From Phyllobacterium myrsinacearum (GTDB lineage Bacteria > Pseudomonadota > Alphaproteobacteria > Rhizobiales > Rhizobiaceae), in contig NZ_JACGXN010000001.1 of NCBI RefSeq assembly GCF_014138285.1, forward strand, positions 248,001 through 312,000: a stretch of 64,000 nucleotides of DNA, read 5' to 3'. Each line of letters begins with the position of its first letter. Position 1 is the stretch's first letter. Shown here in pieces: positions 45,501-54,118 of this stretch. A model generated the notes under the pieces. That model made no database searches, was not told where the DNA came from, and was given only the letters and a program-made list of their open reading frames with translations. The position numbers and the translations under genes were made by a program.

Positions 45501-45723
45501 GGGTGCCGGTTCGGAAATGCGTAGCGCCATGGGCATTGCGGTGTTCTCGGGCATGATCGGCGTCACGTTGTTCGGCCTGTTCATGACACCGGTCTTCTAC
45601 GTGCTGGTCCGTGCAATGACGGGCAACCGGCCGCTCAAACATGTGAGTCAGGGAAGTCATTTCGACAGCGAACCTGGCCATAATTCGGGCACGATTCTCC
45701 CAGCAGCAACGCCGGCAGAATGA
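42502..45723 (+). CDS. RND multidrug efflux permease (AcrB/MexF family)
   Basis: A 1073-residue inner-membrane pump of the HAE-1 family. The proton-relay residues are visible as VDDAIVVVENVERN (two Asp in TM4) and the Lys in GLSAKNAILIVEFA (TM10). Two large periplasmic loops and twelve helices are laid out as usual. It resembles MexF/BepG-type pumps that export chloramphenicol, quinolones or dyes; the substrate is not shown. No outer-membrane TolC-type gene is in the window. Confidence 0.95.
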   Translation: MNISNFFIDRPVFAGVLSFVIFLGGLIALTAMPVSEYPDVVPPSIVVRAQYPGANPKVIAETVATPMEESINGVEGMLYMGSQATSDGQLTLTVTFALGTDPDKAQQLVQNRVSQAEPRLPEEVRSLGITTVKSSPDLMLVVNLISPNDRYDITYLRNYALINIKDRLARIDGVGDVQLFGSGDYSMRIWLDPQKTAELGLSATDVLSEIRAQNVQAAAGTIGASPNENDVNLQLSVNAQGRLATEEEFGQIIVKTAPNGAITHLRDIARIELGSAQYSLRSLLDNKSAVAVPVFQAPGSNAIQIADQVRAAMEEAKLTMPEGVDYRIVYDTTQFVRASIEAVVHTLLEAVLLVVLVVILFLQTWRASIIPLIAVPISIVGTFAVMHLFGFSINALSLFGLVLAIGIVVDDAIVVVENVERNIENGLAPRQATIQAMREVSGPIIAIALVLVAVFVPLAFISGLTGQFYRQFALTIAISTVISAFNSLTLSPALAALLLKGHDEPKDALTRFMDKTLGWLFRGFNAVFTRGANGYSKGVRGVISRKTVMMGIYIVLIGATAFMFKSVPGGFVPPQDKQYLVGFTQLPDGATLDRTETVVRRIGDMALSIPGVESTIAFPGLSISGFTNSSNAGVVFVSLKPFEERKTPELSAGAIAMQLNQKLAGIQESFSAVFPPPPVQGLGSIGGFKLQIEDRNGLGYQALDEATKGFLAKAATAPELTGLFTSYQINVPQLYADVDRAKARQLNVSLPEIFNTLQIYLGSVYVNDFNKFGRTYSVRMQAESNFRAKAEDIGDLKVRSGSGEMIPLSALVKVTTTAGPDRAQRYNGFLAADVNGNAAPGFSSGQARAAVEKIAAETLPAGIGFEWTELTYQEIIAGNSAYLIFPLSILLVFLVLSAQYESLSLPLSIIMIVPLGLLAALFGVWLTAGDNNVFTQIGLIVLVGLSAKNAILIVEFARELEFTGTTPFKAVIEASRLRLRPILMTSLAFIMGVVPLVTSTGAGSEMRSAMGIAVFSGMIGVTLFGLFMTPVFYVLVRAMTGNRPLKHVSQGSHFDSEPGHNSGTILPAATPAE

Positions 45724-45732
45724 AAAATGACA

Positions 45733-45764
45733 GCAGTGCGCAGGTTTTTTCACTTGCGCACTGC
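45733..45764 (+). other. Long hairpin after the RND operon
   Basis: Ten-base arms GCAGTGCGCA / TGCGCACTGC around a 12-nt loop that contains the T-run. It lacks a following U-tract in either direction, so it may be a weak terminator or mRNA-stabilising hairpin. Confidence 0.45.
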
Positions 45765-45969
45765 CCGAATCAAGCCACTGAAAGCACATCGTTTTCCCCG
45801 GCTTTCAACAGTAAAAATCTCTCTGAAAATGCTGTCCTGGGGGTAAAATTGCTTTTTTGAGTGACAAAAGGTTTCAAACTGTTACAGTTACGTGACTAGC
45901 CGAGTTTCGGCACTGACGAGCATGACCGGGTTTCGCATTTTGCGAGGTCGTTTAAATCAGGAGCAGACT

Positions 45970-46095
45970 TTGACAAGCGTTGCACCAGCCAATGACAACC
46001 GAAAGATCAGCGACGGATTTTTTCCGCTCGTCGTGTTCCTCGTGGTGACCGAAATCGCAGCAACAGTGCTGCTGACTTTGCCAAATTGGTATTGA
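45970..46095 (+). CDS. 41-residue membrane protein (first of an overlapping pair)
   Basis: TTG start 9 bases after AGGAG, with no ATG nearby; the protein has a polar start (TSVAPANDNRKISDG) and one hydrophobic helix (FFPLVVFLVVTEIAATVLLTL). An upstream in-frame start at 45892 lacks a ribosome site. Its stop overlaps the next tiny frame as TTGA. The pairing and ribosome site support it; no family recognised. Confidence 0.55.
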   Translation: MTSVAPANDNRKISDGFFPLVVFLVVTEIAATVLLTLPNWY

Positions 46096-46187
46096 GACCC
46101 AAACCAGCGGAAACCAATATTTCCCTCCTGCCTTTACTGGCAGGACTTATCATCATGTTCATGATTGCCGGTGCCTTGATCGCCTGA
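46092..46187 (+). CDS. 31-residue membrane protein (second of an overlapping pair)
   Basis: TTG start overlapping the stop of the preceding gene. The sequence is MRPKPAETN then the hydrophobic helix ISLLPLLAGLIIMFMIAGAL. Too small for usual gene finders. If real it is translationally coupled to its neighbour. Low certainty because a 31-residue hydrophobic frame can arise by chance. Confidence 0.45.
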   Translation: MRPKPAETNISLLPLLAGLIIMFMIAGALIA

Positions 46188-46354
46188 TCAAGCCTTGATT
46201 TCCCGGGCACCTGGGCGTTTTTCGTACACATCTCAAATCGTTCTCTCATCAATCAATTGGGATAACACGGGCCAAGGCTTCGTGATAATCTGGTATCAAT
46301 TGAATTGATTTGGTCACTGGCCGCAGACAACCGACCGGTGACACGGAGGATAGA

Positions 46355-46612
46355 ATGAAATTTGCAACAGGAGCGCTTTTGCTCCTCACTCTTTTCGTTG
46401 CCGGTTGCCAGACGATTACCCCGGAAGAACGCCGCGCCATCGACGGCCGGACCTGTTCTTCCTATGGCTTCAAACGCGGCACCGATGCCTTTGCACGCTG
46501 CCTGCTTGACCTTGAACTGGACCGGCGCGCCACGAGCCGGGCACAATTTGACGACATGCGGTTCAGCACACCACCCCTGATTTTCTATGGCGGACGGCAT
46601 CATCGCTGGTAA
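46355..46612 (+). CDS. Small outer-membrane-type lipoprotein, unknown
   Basis: An 85-residue protein with a lipoprotein signal (LTLFVAGC, lipobox cysteine at residue 18) and a mature part with three more cysteines (CSSYGFKRGTDAFARC). The ATG at 46355 follows GGAGG; an in-frame upstream start at 46310 would destroy the signal. Function unknown. Confidence 0.8.
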   Translation: MKFATGALLLLTLFVAGCQTITPEERRAIDGRTCSSYGFKRGTDAFARCLLDLELDRRATSRAQFDDMRFSTPPLIFYGGRHHRW

Positions 46613-46725
46613 ATGAGACTATAGGGGACAGTGCTGTCCCTTGACGGGTTTTGAAACTTCGCGAGAAGTTCGTGAAAAAATTTGGCATCCGTCAAAAACA
46701 CTGACAATCATGAGGGACGATATTG

Positions 46726-47016
46726 ATGCGAAGCCTGTTTTTCGCCGCAGCGCTGGCTGTTGGATTTGTGGCTGCTGACAGCCACGCGCAGGAAATGCCT
46801 GTTGTCGACACGACCGCGCCGTCCGTCAATTCACAGACCGTACGCCGTGCGCCGGAGCAGGACGCCATGTCGGCAAGGGTCAGAAAAAACCGCCCGGCCA
46901 GACGCACCTATGCCCGCGAGGATAGCAGACGGCAATTGACAGCCGAATACAATCGCCGCGCACGGGTGTTTGGCCGTGCCAGTGCCGATCGCTGGCTGGC
47001 CATCCAGCGCCAGTAA
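46726..47016 (+). CDS. Secreted basic protein, unknown
   Basis: A 96-residue protein with a signal peptide (about 1-21, ending DSHAQ) and a basic mature region (RVRKNRPARRTYAREDSRRQL). No domain recognised. GAGGGA lies upstream of the ATG at 46726. Confidence 0.65.
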   Translation: MRSLFFAAALAVGFVAADSHAQEMPVVDTTAPSVNSQTVRRAPEQDAMSARVRKNRPARRTYAREDSRRQLTAEYNRRARVFGRASADRWLAIQRQ

Positions 47017-47177
47017 GGACTTCTTTTATCGCAAAACGTGCATCCGCCGGCGCAAAACCGGTGGATGCTTGATTTTGACACCAGCCTTGACAAAGACAGC
47101 TCGTTCACGGGAATATTGAGAGGCTGCGTAGGGCGCATCGACGTGTTGGTCGAAAGGGCAATGCCCGCCTGCGTCAA

Positions 47178-47843
47178 ATGACAACAGATGCGCCAATGCC
47201 GAACCTCGAGAACCTCAGAAAACAAGCCAAGCAATATTTGCGCTGGCATCGTGAACGGTACTATCCCGTCGCAGCCGAAATTCGGGCTTCCTTGCCGCAG
47301 TTCCGGCATCTCGCTGACAACGAGATACTGGATGCGCGGTTCAAGCTCAGCGATGCGCAAGAACTTGTGGCGCGGCAGATGGGATTCGAGGGATGGCAGA
47401 CGCTCAAATCAGGAGCCCAAACCATGAGCAGCCACATAAAACAGCCCGGCCCTGCTGTGCTTCTCAGTTCTATTGCAGCACAGCTTTTCGTTGCCGATAT
47501 CAAACGGTCTTGCGATTTCTACACCGGCAAACTCGGTTTCCACGTTGATTTTGTTTATGGCGAACCACCGTTCTATGGGCAGGTCAGCCGTGACAGGGCG
47601 CGATTTGCCCTGCGGCTGGTGTGCGAATCTGTCTTTGTCGGCGATATCCGGGCCCGAGAGCATTTGCTTTCCGCCGCCATTACCGTCGATACCGCCGACG
47701 AGGTCAAGCGGCTGTTCCTCGATTTCCAGATGGCCGAGGTGTCCTTTCACCAAACATTCAAAAAGCAGCCGTGGGGTTCGAGAGACTTCATCGTGCTCGA
47801 TCCGGACGGCAATCTCATCCTGTTTTCCGGTCCGGCAGATTAA
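47178..47843 (+). CDS. VOC/glyoxalase-superfamily protein with helical N-terminal domain
   Basis: A 221-residue fusion: an N-terminal helical part (about 1-75, PNLENLRKQAKQYLRWHRE to QMGFEGWQTLKS) similar to that seen in bacterial hypothetical glyoxalase-superfamily proteins, and a C-terminal VOC domain (about 90-220, AAQLFVADIKRSCDFYTGKLGF ... IVLDPDGNLILF). VOC proteins include bleomycin-binding and dioxygenase-like enzymes; the residues here do not tell which. Start may also be the ATG at 47196. Confidence 0.8.
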   Translation: MTTDAPMPNLENLRKQAKQYLRWHRERYYPVAAEIRASLPQFRHLADNEILDARFKLSDAQELVARQMGFEGWQTLKSGAQTMSSHIKQPGPAVLLSSIAAQLFVADIKRSCDFYTGKLGFHVDFVYGEPPFYGQVSRDRARFALRLVCESVFVGDIRAREHLLSAAITVDTADEVKRLFLDFQMAEVSFHQTFKKQPWGSRDFIVLDPDGNLILFSGPAD

Positions 47844-47890
47844 GCCTTAAAGCATGGGCGGGAAAGAATACCTTTCCCGCCGTTGAGGTT

Positions 47891-48394
47891 CTAGCGCACC
47901 CAGACAACCCTGCGCGTCCGCGCATCGACCAGCGCCGGGGCGCCATCCACGTAGATGTAGGCGTAGCGCGGTTGCGAGGGCACTGGAGCCAGATCGATAT
48001 CGTCGGGGACGACCGCGCCTGTTGTCACCTCGTCTATGGCAACGGTATCAACGGGGTTCTGTTCGACATAGGTGATGACATCTTCAGGAACAGGACCATC
48101 CTGACTGTCCGAAAGATAGACAACCTGACGATTCTCAAGGGAGACGATTACTGGACGGCCATCGACATAGATATAGCCGTAACCGGGACTCTCGGGGATC
48201 GGCCGCACCGCCACGCTCTGCGGCACCACATAGCCCTCGGCAAGGTCGCCATCAATCACGACGGGATCAGAGGGGTGGGCGATGACATAATCGCGAGCCG
48301 GCTGCGGAACTTCTACGATGACCTTATCTTGCGCCAATGCAAAACCGCCTGTGGCAATCAATGCCGATGCGGTGAGTATAAGAACCTTGTTCAT
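47891..48394 (-). CDS. DUF1236 secreted protein, two repeats
   Basis: A 167-residue protein. Signal peptide residues 1-21 (ending GFALAQ). The mature part is two DUF1236-like units, with the motif GYGYIYVDGRPVIVSLENRQVVYL in the first and RYAYIYVDGAPALVDARTRRVVWV in the second. The start at 48394 has GAGAGG upstream. Divergent from msrQ. Confidence 0.85.
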   Translation of the reverse strand: MNKVLILTASALIATGGFALAQDKVIVEVPQPARDYVIAHPSDPVVIDGDLAEGYVVPQSVAVRPIPESPGYGYIYVDGRPVIVSLENRQVVYLSDSQDGPVPEDVITYVEQNPVDTVAIDEVTTGAVVPDDIDLAPVPSQPRYAYIYVDGAPALVDARTRRVVWVR

Positions 48395-48590
48395 TGTTCT
48401 GCCTCTCTCTGTTGCTTCTTCATGCCCCAGCACAGAGAAAACCCGGTAAAACCGGTATTTGTTCCGCGAAAAAGCCCAAACAGCGTTTTACCAACCGCAG
48501 GAATGCGCAATGAATCGACCCTATTTCACAGCTTGTTGTTTTGTAATTCGGGCATTTCTGCTGATGTAAGGAACTGAACGAGCAGGGAAA

Positions 48591-49472
48591 ATGCGTGGCG
48601 TGATAAAGTTTCCATGGAACGACCGGGCCGGTAAACTGTCCCCAATAAAAATTGCAGCTCTCATTGCGGCTTTTATCCCTCTGGTGCTCATCACCACCGG
48701 ATACAAGGCCAATGTTCTCGGGCCACGGCCCATCACCGAAGCCATTCACCAGACGGGTGATTGGGCAATTCGCTTCTTCCTGATCTCGCTCGCCATAACG
48801 CCCTTGCGCCAGATTACCCGCTGGAACAGGCTCATTCTGATCCGGCGTATTCTCGGCCTGACGGCGCTTGCCTATGCCGCCCTGCATTTCTCACTCTACA
48901 TAGTTGACCAGAACGGCAACCTATTACGGGTGGCCAGCGAGATCTGGCTGCGCATCTATCTGTTGATCGGCTTTACGGTATTGCTCGGATTGACTGCCCT
49001 TGGCGTGACCTCCACCGATGCAATGATCCGGCGCTTAGGGAAAAACTGGAACCGCCTGCACCGCCTCGCCTATCCGCTGGCGGCGCTGGGTGTGCTGCAC
49101 TTTTTCATGCAATCCAAGGCAGATGTCACGCAGGCGACGCTGATGGCCGGTTTCCTGTTTGCGCTTCTCATGTACCGGCTTGCCCATGCGCGCGGTTTTT
49201 CCCTGTCTTCGGCCTGGACGCTCCTCGCCATTGCCGTATTGGCCGCGCTGGGAACGGCGCTTGCCGAATATTTGTGGTTTGCGCTTGCCACCAGGATTCC
49301 GCCGATGCGGGTGCTCCTTGCCAACCTCTCGTTCTCCTATTCGATCCGCCCGATGTGGTGGGTTCTGACGGCGGCGCTCATTCCCGCGCTGTGGCTTGGC
49401 ATAAAATCTGCAACAAACCGGCAGGCCCGTAAACTCAACCCTGCACCAGCCAAACAAAACATCGGGCGATGA
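48591..49472 (+). CDS. msrQ: Heme-binding membrane subunit MsrQ
   Basis: A 293-residue ferric-reductase-like membrane protein with about six helices and the heme histidines in ALHFSLY, RLHRLAY and VLHFFMQ. MsrQ passes electrons to the periplasmic methionine sulfoxide reductase MsrP. The expected msrP gene is not adjacent; its partner must lie elsewhere or this gene is alone. Length is longer than the usual (about 200) by a C-terminal extension (about 200-293) with two more hydrophobic stretches. Confidence 0.82.
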   Translation: MRGVIKFPWNDRAGKLSPIKIAALIAAFIPLVLITTGYKANVLGPRPITEAIHQTGDWAIRFFLISLAITPLRQITRWNRLILIRRILGLTALAYAALHFSLYIVDQNGNLLRVASEIWLRIYLLIGFTVLLGLTALGVTSTDAMIRRLGKNWNRLHRLAYPLAALGVLHFFMQSKADVTQATLMAGFLFALLMYRLAHARGFSLSSAWTLLAIAVLAALGTALAEYLWFALATRIPPMRVLLANLSFSYSIRPMWWVLTAALIPALWLGIKSATNRQARKLNPAPAKQNIGR

Positions 49473-49556
49473 ACACGATGTGTTCCATCTATCGCACGAC
49501 GCCAAAAGAGACAGGTTTTGCTTTTCACCGCTGGAAAAAATGATATCGCTGTGGCC

Positions 49557-50657
49557 ATGGAACCGCAGCTTACTCCCCTGATTGAATCGCTCCCCTCCAC
49601 CGTGCCTTTTGTCGGGCCCGAAACATTGGAGCGCACACGCAACCGGCCCTTTCGCGCCCGTCTTGGCGCCAATGAGAACGGTTTCGGACCAGCGCCTTCC
49701 GTTATAGCAGCGATGCGCGACGCTGCCCCCGAGGTGTGGAAATATTGCGATCCCGAAAATTTCGAACTGAAAGCAGCGCTTGCAGCGCACCTCGCCGTCA
49801 CGCCGCGCAATGTCGTGGTTGGCGAAGGTGTCGACACCTTGCTGGGGCTCACCGTTCGCCAATATGTGCGCGAGGGAACGCCAGTTGTCACCTCGCTCGG
49901 AGCCTATCCCACGTTCAATTTTCACGTGGCAGGTTTTGGCGGAAGGCTTGTCACGGTCCCCTATCGGAATGACCGCGAAGACCTTGATGCCCTCCTCGAC
50001 GCGGTCATTCGCGAAAAGGCACCGCTCGTCTATTTCTCCAATCCCGACAATCCCATGGGAACCTGGCACGAGGCATCGGAGATCGAGACCTTCATCGCGG
50101 CGTTGCCCGAAACCACCATGCTGATCCTCGATGAAGCTTACGGGGAAACCGCGCCGGCTTCCGCCTTGCCTGCTATCGACGTCTCCCGGCCCAATTTACT
50201 GCGTATGCGCACCTTCTCCAAGGCCTATGGCCTCGCAGGCATGCGCTGCGGTTATGCCATCGGCGGGGAAAGCCAGATCACGGCCTTTGACAAGATACGC
50301 AACCACTTTGGCATGAACCGGATGGCGCAGATTGCAGCGTTGGCGGCGCTCGCAGATCAGTCCTATCTGGGTGAGGTGGTGTCCCGCATCATTGCCGGTC
50401 GCGACCGCATCGCAGCCATTGCCGCAAAGAATGGGCTTGCCGCCATTCCCTCCGCCACCAATTTCGTCACCATCGACTGCGGGCGCGACGGAGCCTATGC
50501 CGCCAGTGTCCTCAACGGTCTCATCGAGCGCGACATTTTCGTCCGCAAGCCCATGGCCCCCGTGCTTGATCGCTGCATTCGTGTCAGTGTCGGCCTGGAT
50601 GAAGAGCTTGATCTGTTCGCGGAAAAACTCGCCGAGACACTGACTGCATTAAAGTAG
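49557..50657 (+). CDS. HisC-like pyridoxal-phosphate aminotransferase
   Basis: A 366-residue class I/II aminotransferase of the histidinol-phosphate/aromatic type. Lys222 in TFSKAYGLAGMR binds PLP; other PLP contacts are Asn and Asp in SNPDNPMG and Asp192/Tyr195 in LDEAYGE. It is isolated from other his genes, so it may act on aromatic amino acids or another substrate. The ATG at 49557 is preferred (MEPQLTPLIE); an in-frame start at 49518 is less likely. Confidence 0.87.
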   Translation: MEPQLTPLIESLPSTVPFVGPETLERTRNRPFRARLGANENGFGPAPSVIAAMRDAAPEVWKYCDPENFELKAALAAHLAVTPRNVVVGEGVDTLLGLTVRQYVREGTPVVTSLGAYPTFNFHVAGFGGRLVTVPYRNDREDLDALLDAVIREKAPLVYFSNPDNPMGTWHEASEIETFIAALPETTMLILDEAYGETAPASALPAIDVSRPNLLRMRTFSKAYGLAGMRCGYAIGGESQITAFDKIRNHFGMNRMAQIAALAALADQSYLGEVVSRIIAGRDRIAAIAAKNGLAAIPSATNFVTIDCGRDGAYAASVLNGLIERDIFVRKPMAPVLDRCIRVSVGLDEELDLFAEKLAETLTALK

Positions 50658-50710
50658 ACCGGGACTGCGCTGAAGCAGACCGGCTGCACGGAAATGGACT
50701 GGAACAAAAC

Positions 50711-51127
50711 ATGGCATCGAATGGCAAGACGAACAGTGGCGCCCCCAACCCTGACAATATCCGTGTGCACAACATCAACCGCACGTTTGCGGGCCTTGGC
50801 GGTCTGATTGGTGCAGCCGGAATAGCGGCCTATGCGGCGGCGGCGCACAGCGCCAGCGCACATATGGCCACGATCGCACCTATCCTGTTCATCCACGCTC
50901 CGGCTTTCCTCGCACTCGCGGTGCTGGCGAAAACCAGCCGCGCAGCCTATCTCGGCGGCCTCGTCCTGCTGCTCGGCCTCATGCTTTTCATCGGCGATCT
51001 CGCCTCGCGTGACATAACCGGTGACCGCCTGTTCCCCGGTGCGGCACCTGTTGGCGGCACACTTCTCATTCTTGGCTGGCTGCTCATCGCCGCAACAGCC
51101 TTCCGGGCACTCGATTTTAAGAAATAA
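50711..51127 (+). CDS. DUF423 membrane protein
   Basis: A 138-residue protein with four hydrophobic segments. The segment FAGLGGLIGAAGIAAYAAAAH is the start of the DUF423 family and GTLLILGWLLIAATAF its end. A polar N-terminus (about 25 residues) precedes the first helix. Function unknown. It lies 53 bases after the aminotransferase. Confidence 0.8.
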   Translation: MASNGKTNSGAPNPDNIRVHNINRTFAGLGGLIGAAGIAAYAAAAHSASAHMATIAPILFIHAPAFLALAVLAKTSRAAYLGGLVLLLGLMLFIGDLASRDITGDRLFPGAAPVGGTLLILGWLLIAATAFRALDFKK

Positions 51128-51172
51128 GCACCTGGAAACAGAACACACAGGTCTACGGCCTGATCGATCAGA

Positions 51173-51631
51173 TCAGGTCGTCCCCTTCAACTTGTCATTG
51201 CAAAGCTTATAGTAACCACCACCCTTCTCGATCCATCTCATGCCACCGAGCGCATTGTTATCCTTATTGATGTGGTACTGTTCCAGACACGTATGCATGC
51301 GTGCCTTGGCTGGTTTCTCTGCCGCGAATTTACTGGAGACAACACTCGGAAACACGAGTGATTTCGCGAGAGCTGTTTGGGTGCCTTGGGGTGCGACTTC
51401 AACCTTTTTCCCCGATGCTGCACCGTCCGGCGCTGCGGTGGCAGATATAGCTTTCGCGCATTCCTCCTTGCGGTATTCATTCCAGGTTTTTACGCTGCCT
51501 GCCGCCTGCGCGGCTTTATACTTGACGCTACATTCTTTCAGGGAAATCGCCTGCGCCGGCATGCCCCATGCCAGCAAAACAATCGCGGCAACCGGCACAG
51601 GAAGCAATTTCTTAAATTTTTGATCGATCAT
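51173..51631 (-). CDS. Secreted protein, unknown, cysteine-containing
   Basis: A 152-residue protein with signal peptide (MIDQKFKKLLPVPVAAIVLL..., cleaved near residue 27) and five cysteines, including LKECSVKYKAA, RKEECAKAI and HTCLEQY. I recognise no domain but recall similar short proteins of Rhizobiales. Start at 51631; upstream in-frame ATG at 51664 lies outside the signal. Confidence 0.7.
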   Translation of the reverse strand: MIDQKFKKLLPVPVAAIVLLAWGMPAQAISLKECSVKYKAAQAAGSVKTWNEYRKEECAKAISATAAPDGAASGKKVEVAPQGTQTALAKSLVFPSVVSSKFAAEKPAKARMHTCLEQYHINKDNNALGGMRWIEKGGGYYKLCNDKLKGTT

Positions 51632-51844
51632 GTTTTTTACTCTGAATGTTTTCAAAAATTCCACGTAATCAAAGGCATATCGAAGACTGGCAATGTATTG
51701 AATCTACCCGTTTTTGATCCACAAAGCCATCGGGCACTCCCTCATCACTTCGTCGTAGAGTCCTCCCCTTCCAGTTGAATAAACAAGTACCGCGAGTTGA
51801 TTTTTCCCCTTGAATGAATTGAACGTTCGTTTTATTAACTCCAT

Positions 51845-52465
51845 ATGGCAAGGACAATTGGTTCAGACGGCGAAAAGACCCAGGCAGCGATTCATGTCGC
51901 GGCACGGCGTCTGATTGCCAAGGTAGGCTATGAGGCCATGTCCATGCGCCAGCTGGCCGAAAAGGTTGGTGTGCAGGCTGCCGCTCTCTATCGCTATCAC
52001 CCGACCAAGCAGGAACTGCTCTTTGCGGTGATGCGCGATCACATGGACCGGCTGCTGGCAGCATGGCAGACCGAGAGCCAGCACCTTGCAGCGCCGCTGG
52101 AGCGCCTTGCCGCCTTCATCCGCTTTCACATTCGCTATCACGTTGAACGGCGGGATGATGTGCATATTGCCAATATGGAATTGCGCAGCCTGCAGGGTGA
52201 AAGGCTGGCTATTCTGGTGGAATTGCGTGCAGTCTACGAGAACGAACTGCGGCTGATCCTCGAGGCGGGCAGCACATCCGGTCAATTTGATATCGACGAC
52301 ATTCCGCTGACGACCCGGGCGATCATTGCGATGACCACGGGGGTGAATGTCTGGTTCCGGCCGGATGACAGGCTTACTGTCACGCAGATTGCGGAAAAAT
52401 ACGTCACTATGGGACTGCGCCTTGTTGGTGCCAAGAATTTCACGACAAAGGACATGGGAGATTAG
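51845..52465 (+). CDS. TetR-family regulator of the leucine-degradation operon
   Basis: A 206-residue TetR regulator with an HTH at about 12-60 ([43 protein letters not shown]). It lies just upstream of, and in line with, the isovaleryl-CoA dehydrogenase, which suggests it senses an acyl-CoA intermediate and controls the operon; that is inference. A short palindromic core GAACGTTC is found just upstream (near 51828). Confidence 0.85.
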   Translation: MARTIGSDGEKTQAAIHVAARRLIAKVGYEAMSMRQLAEKVGVQAAALYRYHPTKQELLFAVMRDHMDRLLAAWQTESQHLAAPLERLAAFIRFHIRYHVERRDDVHIANMELRSLQGERLAILVELRAVYENELRLILEAGSTSGQFDIDDIPLTTRAIIAMTTGVNVWFRPDDRLTVTQIAEKYVTMGLRLVGAKNFTTKDMGD

Positions 52466-52466
52466 A

Positions 52467-53630
52467 ATGTATCAGTCAGGTCTGCGATTTGGACTTTCGG
52501 ACGATCTCGAAGCGCTGCGCGAGACGGTGCACCGGTTTGCGCAGGAACGCATCGCGCCGCTGGCCGCCGAGACCGACCGGTCCAACCAGTTCCCCATGCA
52601 TCTCTGGCAGGAAATGGGCGCGCTCGGCCTTCTCGGCATGACGGCAAATCCGGATTTCGGCGGCTCGGGCCTCGGCTATCTCGCCCATGCCATTGCCGTG
52701 GAGGAGATTTCCCGCGCATCGGCTTCCGTCGGCCTGTCCTACGGCGCGCATTCCAACCTTTGCGTCAATCAGATCAACCGCTGGGGCACGGACGAGCAGA
52801 AGGCGAAATATCTGCCGAAGCTGTGTTCGGGTGAACATGTGGGTTCGCTTGCCATGTCCGAACCCGGTGCCGGCTCCGACGTGGTGTCGATGAAGCTGCG
52901 GGCCGACAAGAAGAACGATCGCTACGTGCTGAACGGCAACAAGATGTGGATCACCAATGGTCCCGATGCCGATACGCTGGTGGTTTATGCCAAGACTGAT
53001 CCCGCCGCCGGTTCGCGCGGCATGACGGCGTTTCTCGTCGAAAAAGGGTTCAAGGGCTTCAGCACGGCGCAAAAGCTCGACAAGCTCGGCATGCGTGGCT
53101 CCAATACCTGCGAACTGGTGTTCGAGGATTGCGAAATTCCGTTCGAGAACGTGCTCGGTGAAGAGGGTCAGGGCGTGCGCATTCTCATGTCCGGCCTTGA
53201 TTATGAACGTGTCGTGCTCGCCGGTGGCCCGCTCGGCATCATGTCCGCCTGCCTCGACGTGGTGGTGCCCTATGTGCATGAACGCAAGCAGTTCGGTCAG
53301 CCGATCGGCGAATTCCAGCTGATGCAGGGCAAGCTTGCCGATATGTATACGACGATGAACGCTTCACGCGCTTACGTCTATGCGGTTGCCGCCGCCTGCG
53401 ATCGCGGAGAGACCACACGCAAGGATGCGGCCGGCTGCATTCTCTACGCGGCGGAAAAAGCCACATGGTGCGCCCTTGAAGCCATTCAGGCGCTTGGCGG
53501 CAATGGCTACATCAATGATTACCCGACAGGACGCCTGCTGCGCGATGCCAAGCTCTACGAGATCGGCGCAGGCACCAGCGAAATCCGCCGTATGCTGATC
53601 GGGCGTGAAATGTTCGGTGAGAGCGCCTGA
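52467..53630 (+). CDS. Isovaleryl-CoA dehydrogenase
   Basis: A 387-residue acyl-CoA dehydrogenase catalysing isovaleryl-CoA to 3-methylcrotonyl-CoA in leucine breakdown. The catalytic Glu247 sits in [15 protein letters not shown], the isovaleryl-type location. FAD-binding segments ([24 protein letters not shown]) are present. The ATG at 52467 follows GGGAG, 1 base after the TetR stop; a longer in-frame ORF is a shadow. It begins the enzyme part of the operon. Confidence 0.94.
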   Translation: MYQSGLRFGLSDDLEALRETVHRFAQERIAPLAAETDRSNQFPMHLWQEMGALGLLGMTANPDFGGSGLGYLAHAIAVEEISRASASVGLSYGAHSNLCVNQINRWGTDEQKAKYLPKLCSGEHVGSLAMSEPGAGSDVVSMKLRADKKNDRYVLNGNKMWITNGPDADTLVVYAKTDPAAGSRGMTAFLVEKGFKGFSTAQKLDKLGMRGSNTCELVFEDCEIPFENVLGEEGQGVRILMSGLDYERVVLAGGPLGIMSACLDVVVPYVHERKQFGQPIGEFQLMQGKLADMYTTMNASRAYVYAVAAACDRGETTRKDAAGCILYAAEKATWCALEAIQALGGNGYINDYPTGRLLRDAKLYEIGAGTSEIRRMLIGREMFGESA

Positions 53631-53728
53631 ATGGCATGAATTCAGTTTCATGCCATTCTTTGGTAGAATTGCCATGTTTTGTATATGATGGCAAATTCCT
53701 TCCATTGTTCTCAAAGAGGTCTTTAACA

Positions 53729-54118
53729 ATGGCGCGCAAAAAGAGTGAAGGTTTCAGTGAGGAACCGCAAACCTTTGACTATGAAGCCGACACCTCTCCG
53801 GCATCATTTTCCTGGGCTGTAACTGCAACAATAGGCGATGGTGGCCGATTGGTCATCCCAGCCGAGATGCGCAAGCTTATGAACGTGAAGCCGGGCGACA
53901 CCGTCGCCTTGCGCATGGTTGATGGTTATCTTCAGGTTGCCTCCCAGAGTGCGACGTTGAAAAAAATCTGGGAGAGCGCCGAAAAGCTCAAAAAGCCTGG
54001 TGTCAATCTGGTGGATGAATTCATTGCCGACCGCTTGGCCGAACAGCGCGCTTCTGATGCTCGGTTTGACCGCCTCGCTCGAGAAGCCGCTGAAATTGCC
54101 AAGGCGCAGAAGAAATGA
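53729..54118 (+). CDS. AbrB/MazE-type antitoxin
   Basis: A 129-residue protein with a swapped-hairpin AbrB DNA-binding domain at about 28-75 (ATIGDGGRLVIPAEMRKLMNVKPGDTVALRMVDG) and a C-terminal helical tail that would neutralise the toxin. It is followed immediately by a PIN-domain gene with a 4-base overlap (ATGA), the usual antitoxin/toxin arrangement. AAAGAGG precedes the ATG at 53729. Confidence 0.87.
   Translation: MARKKSEGFSEEPQTFDYEADTSPASFSWAVTATIGDGGRLVIPAEMRKLMNVKPGDTVALRMVDGYLQVASQSATLKKIWESAEKLKKPGVNLVDEFIADRLAEQRASDARFDRLAREAAEIAKAQKK

Noticed and set aside
43336-45789. 817-codon minus-strand frame
   Set aside because: Shadow of the RND permease; rich in His, Arg and Gln with no domains or ribosome site.
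46007-46252. 81-codon minus-strand frame over the micro-ORFs
   Set aside because: Basic, without domain; the plus-strand hydrophobic frames have a better ribosome site.
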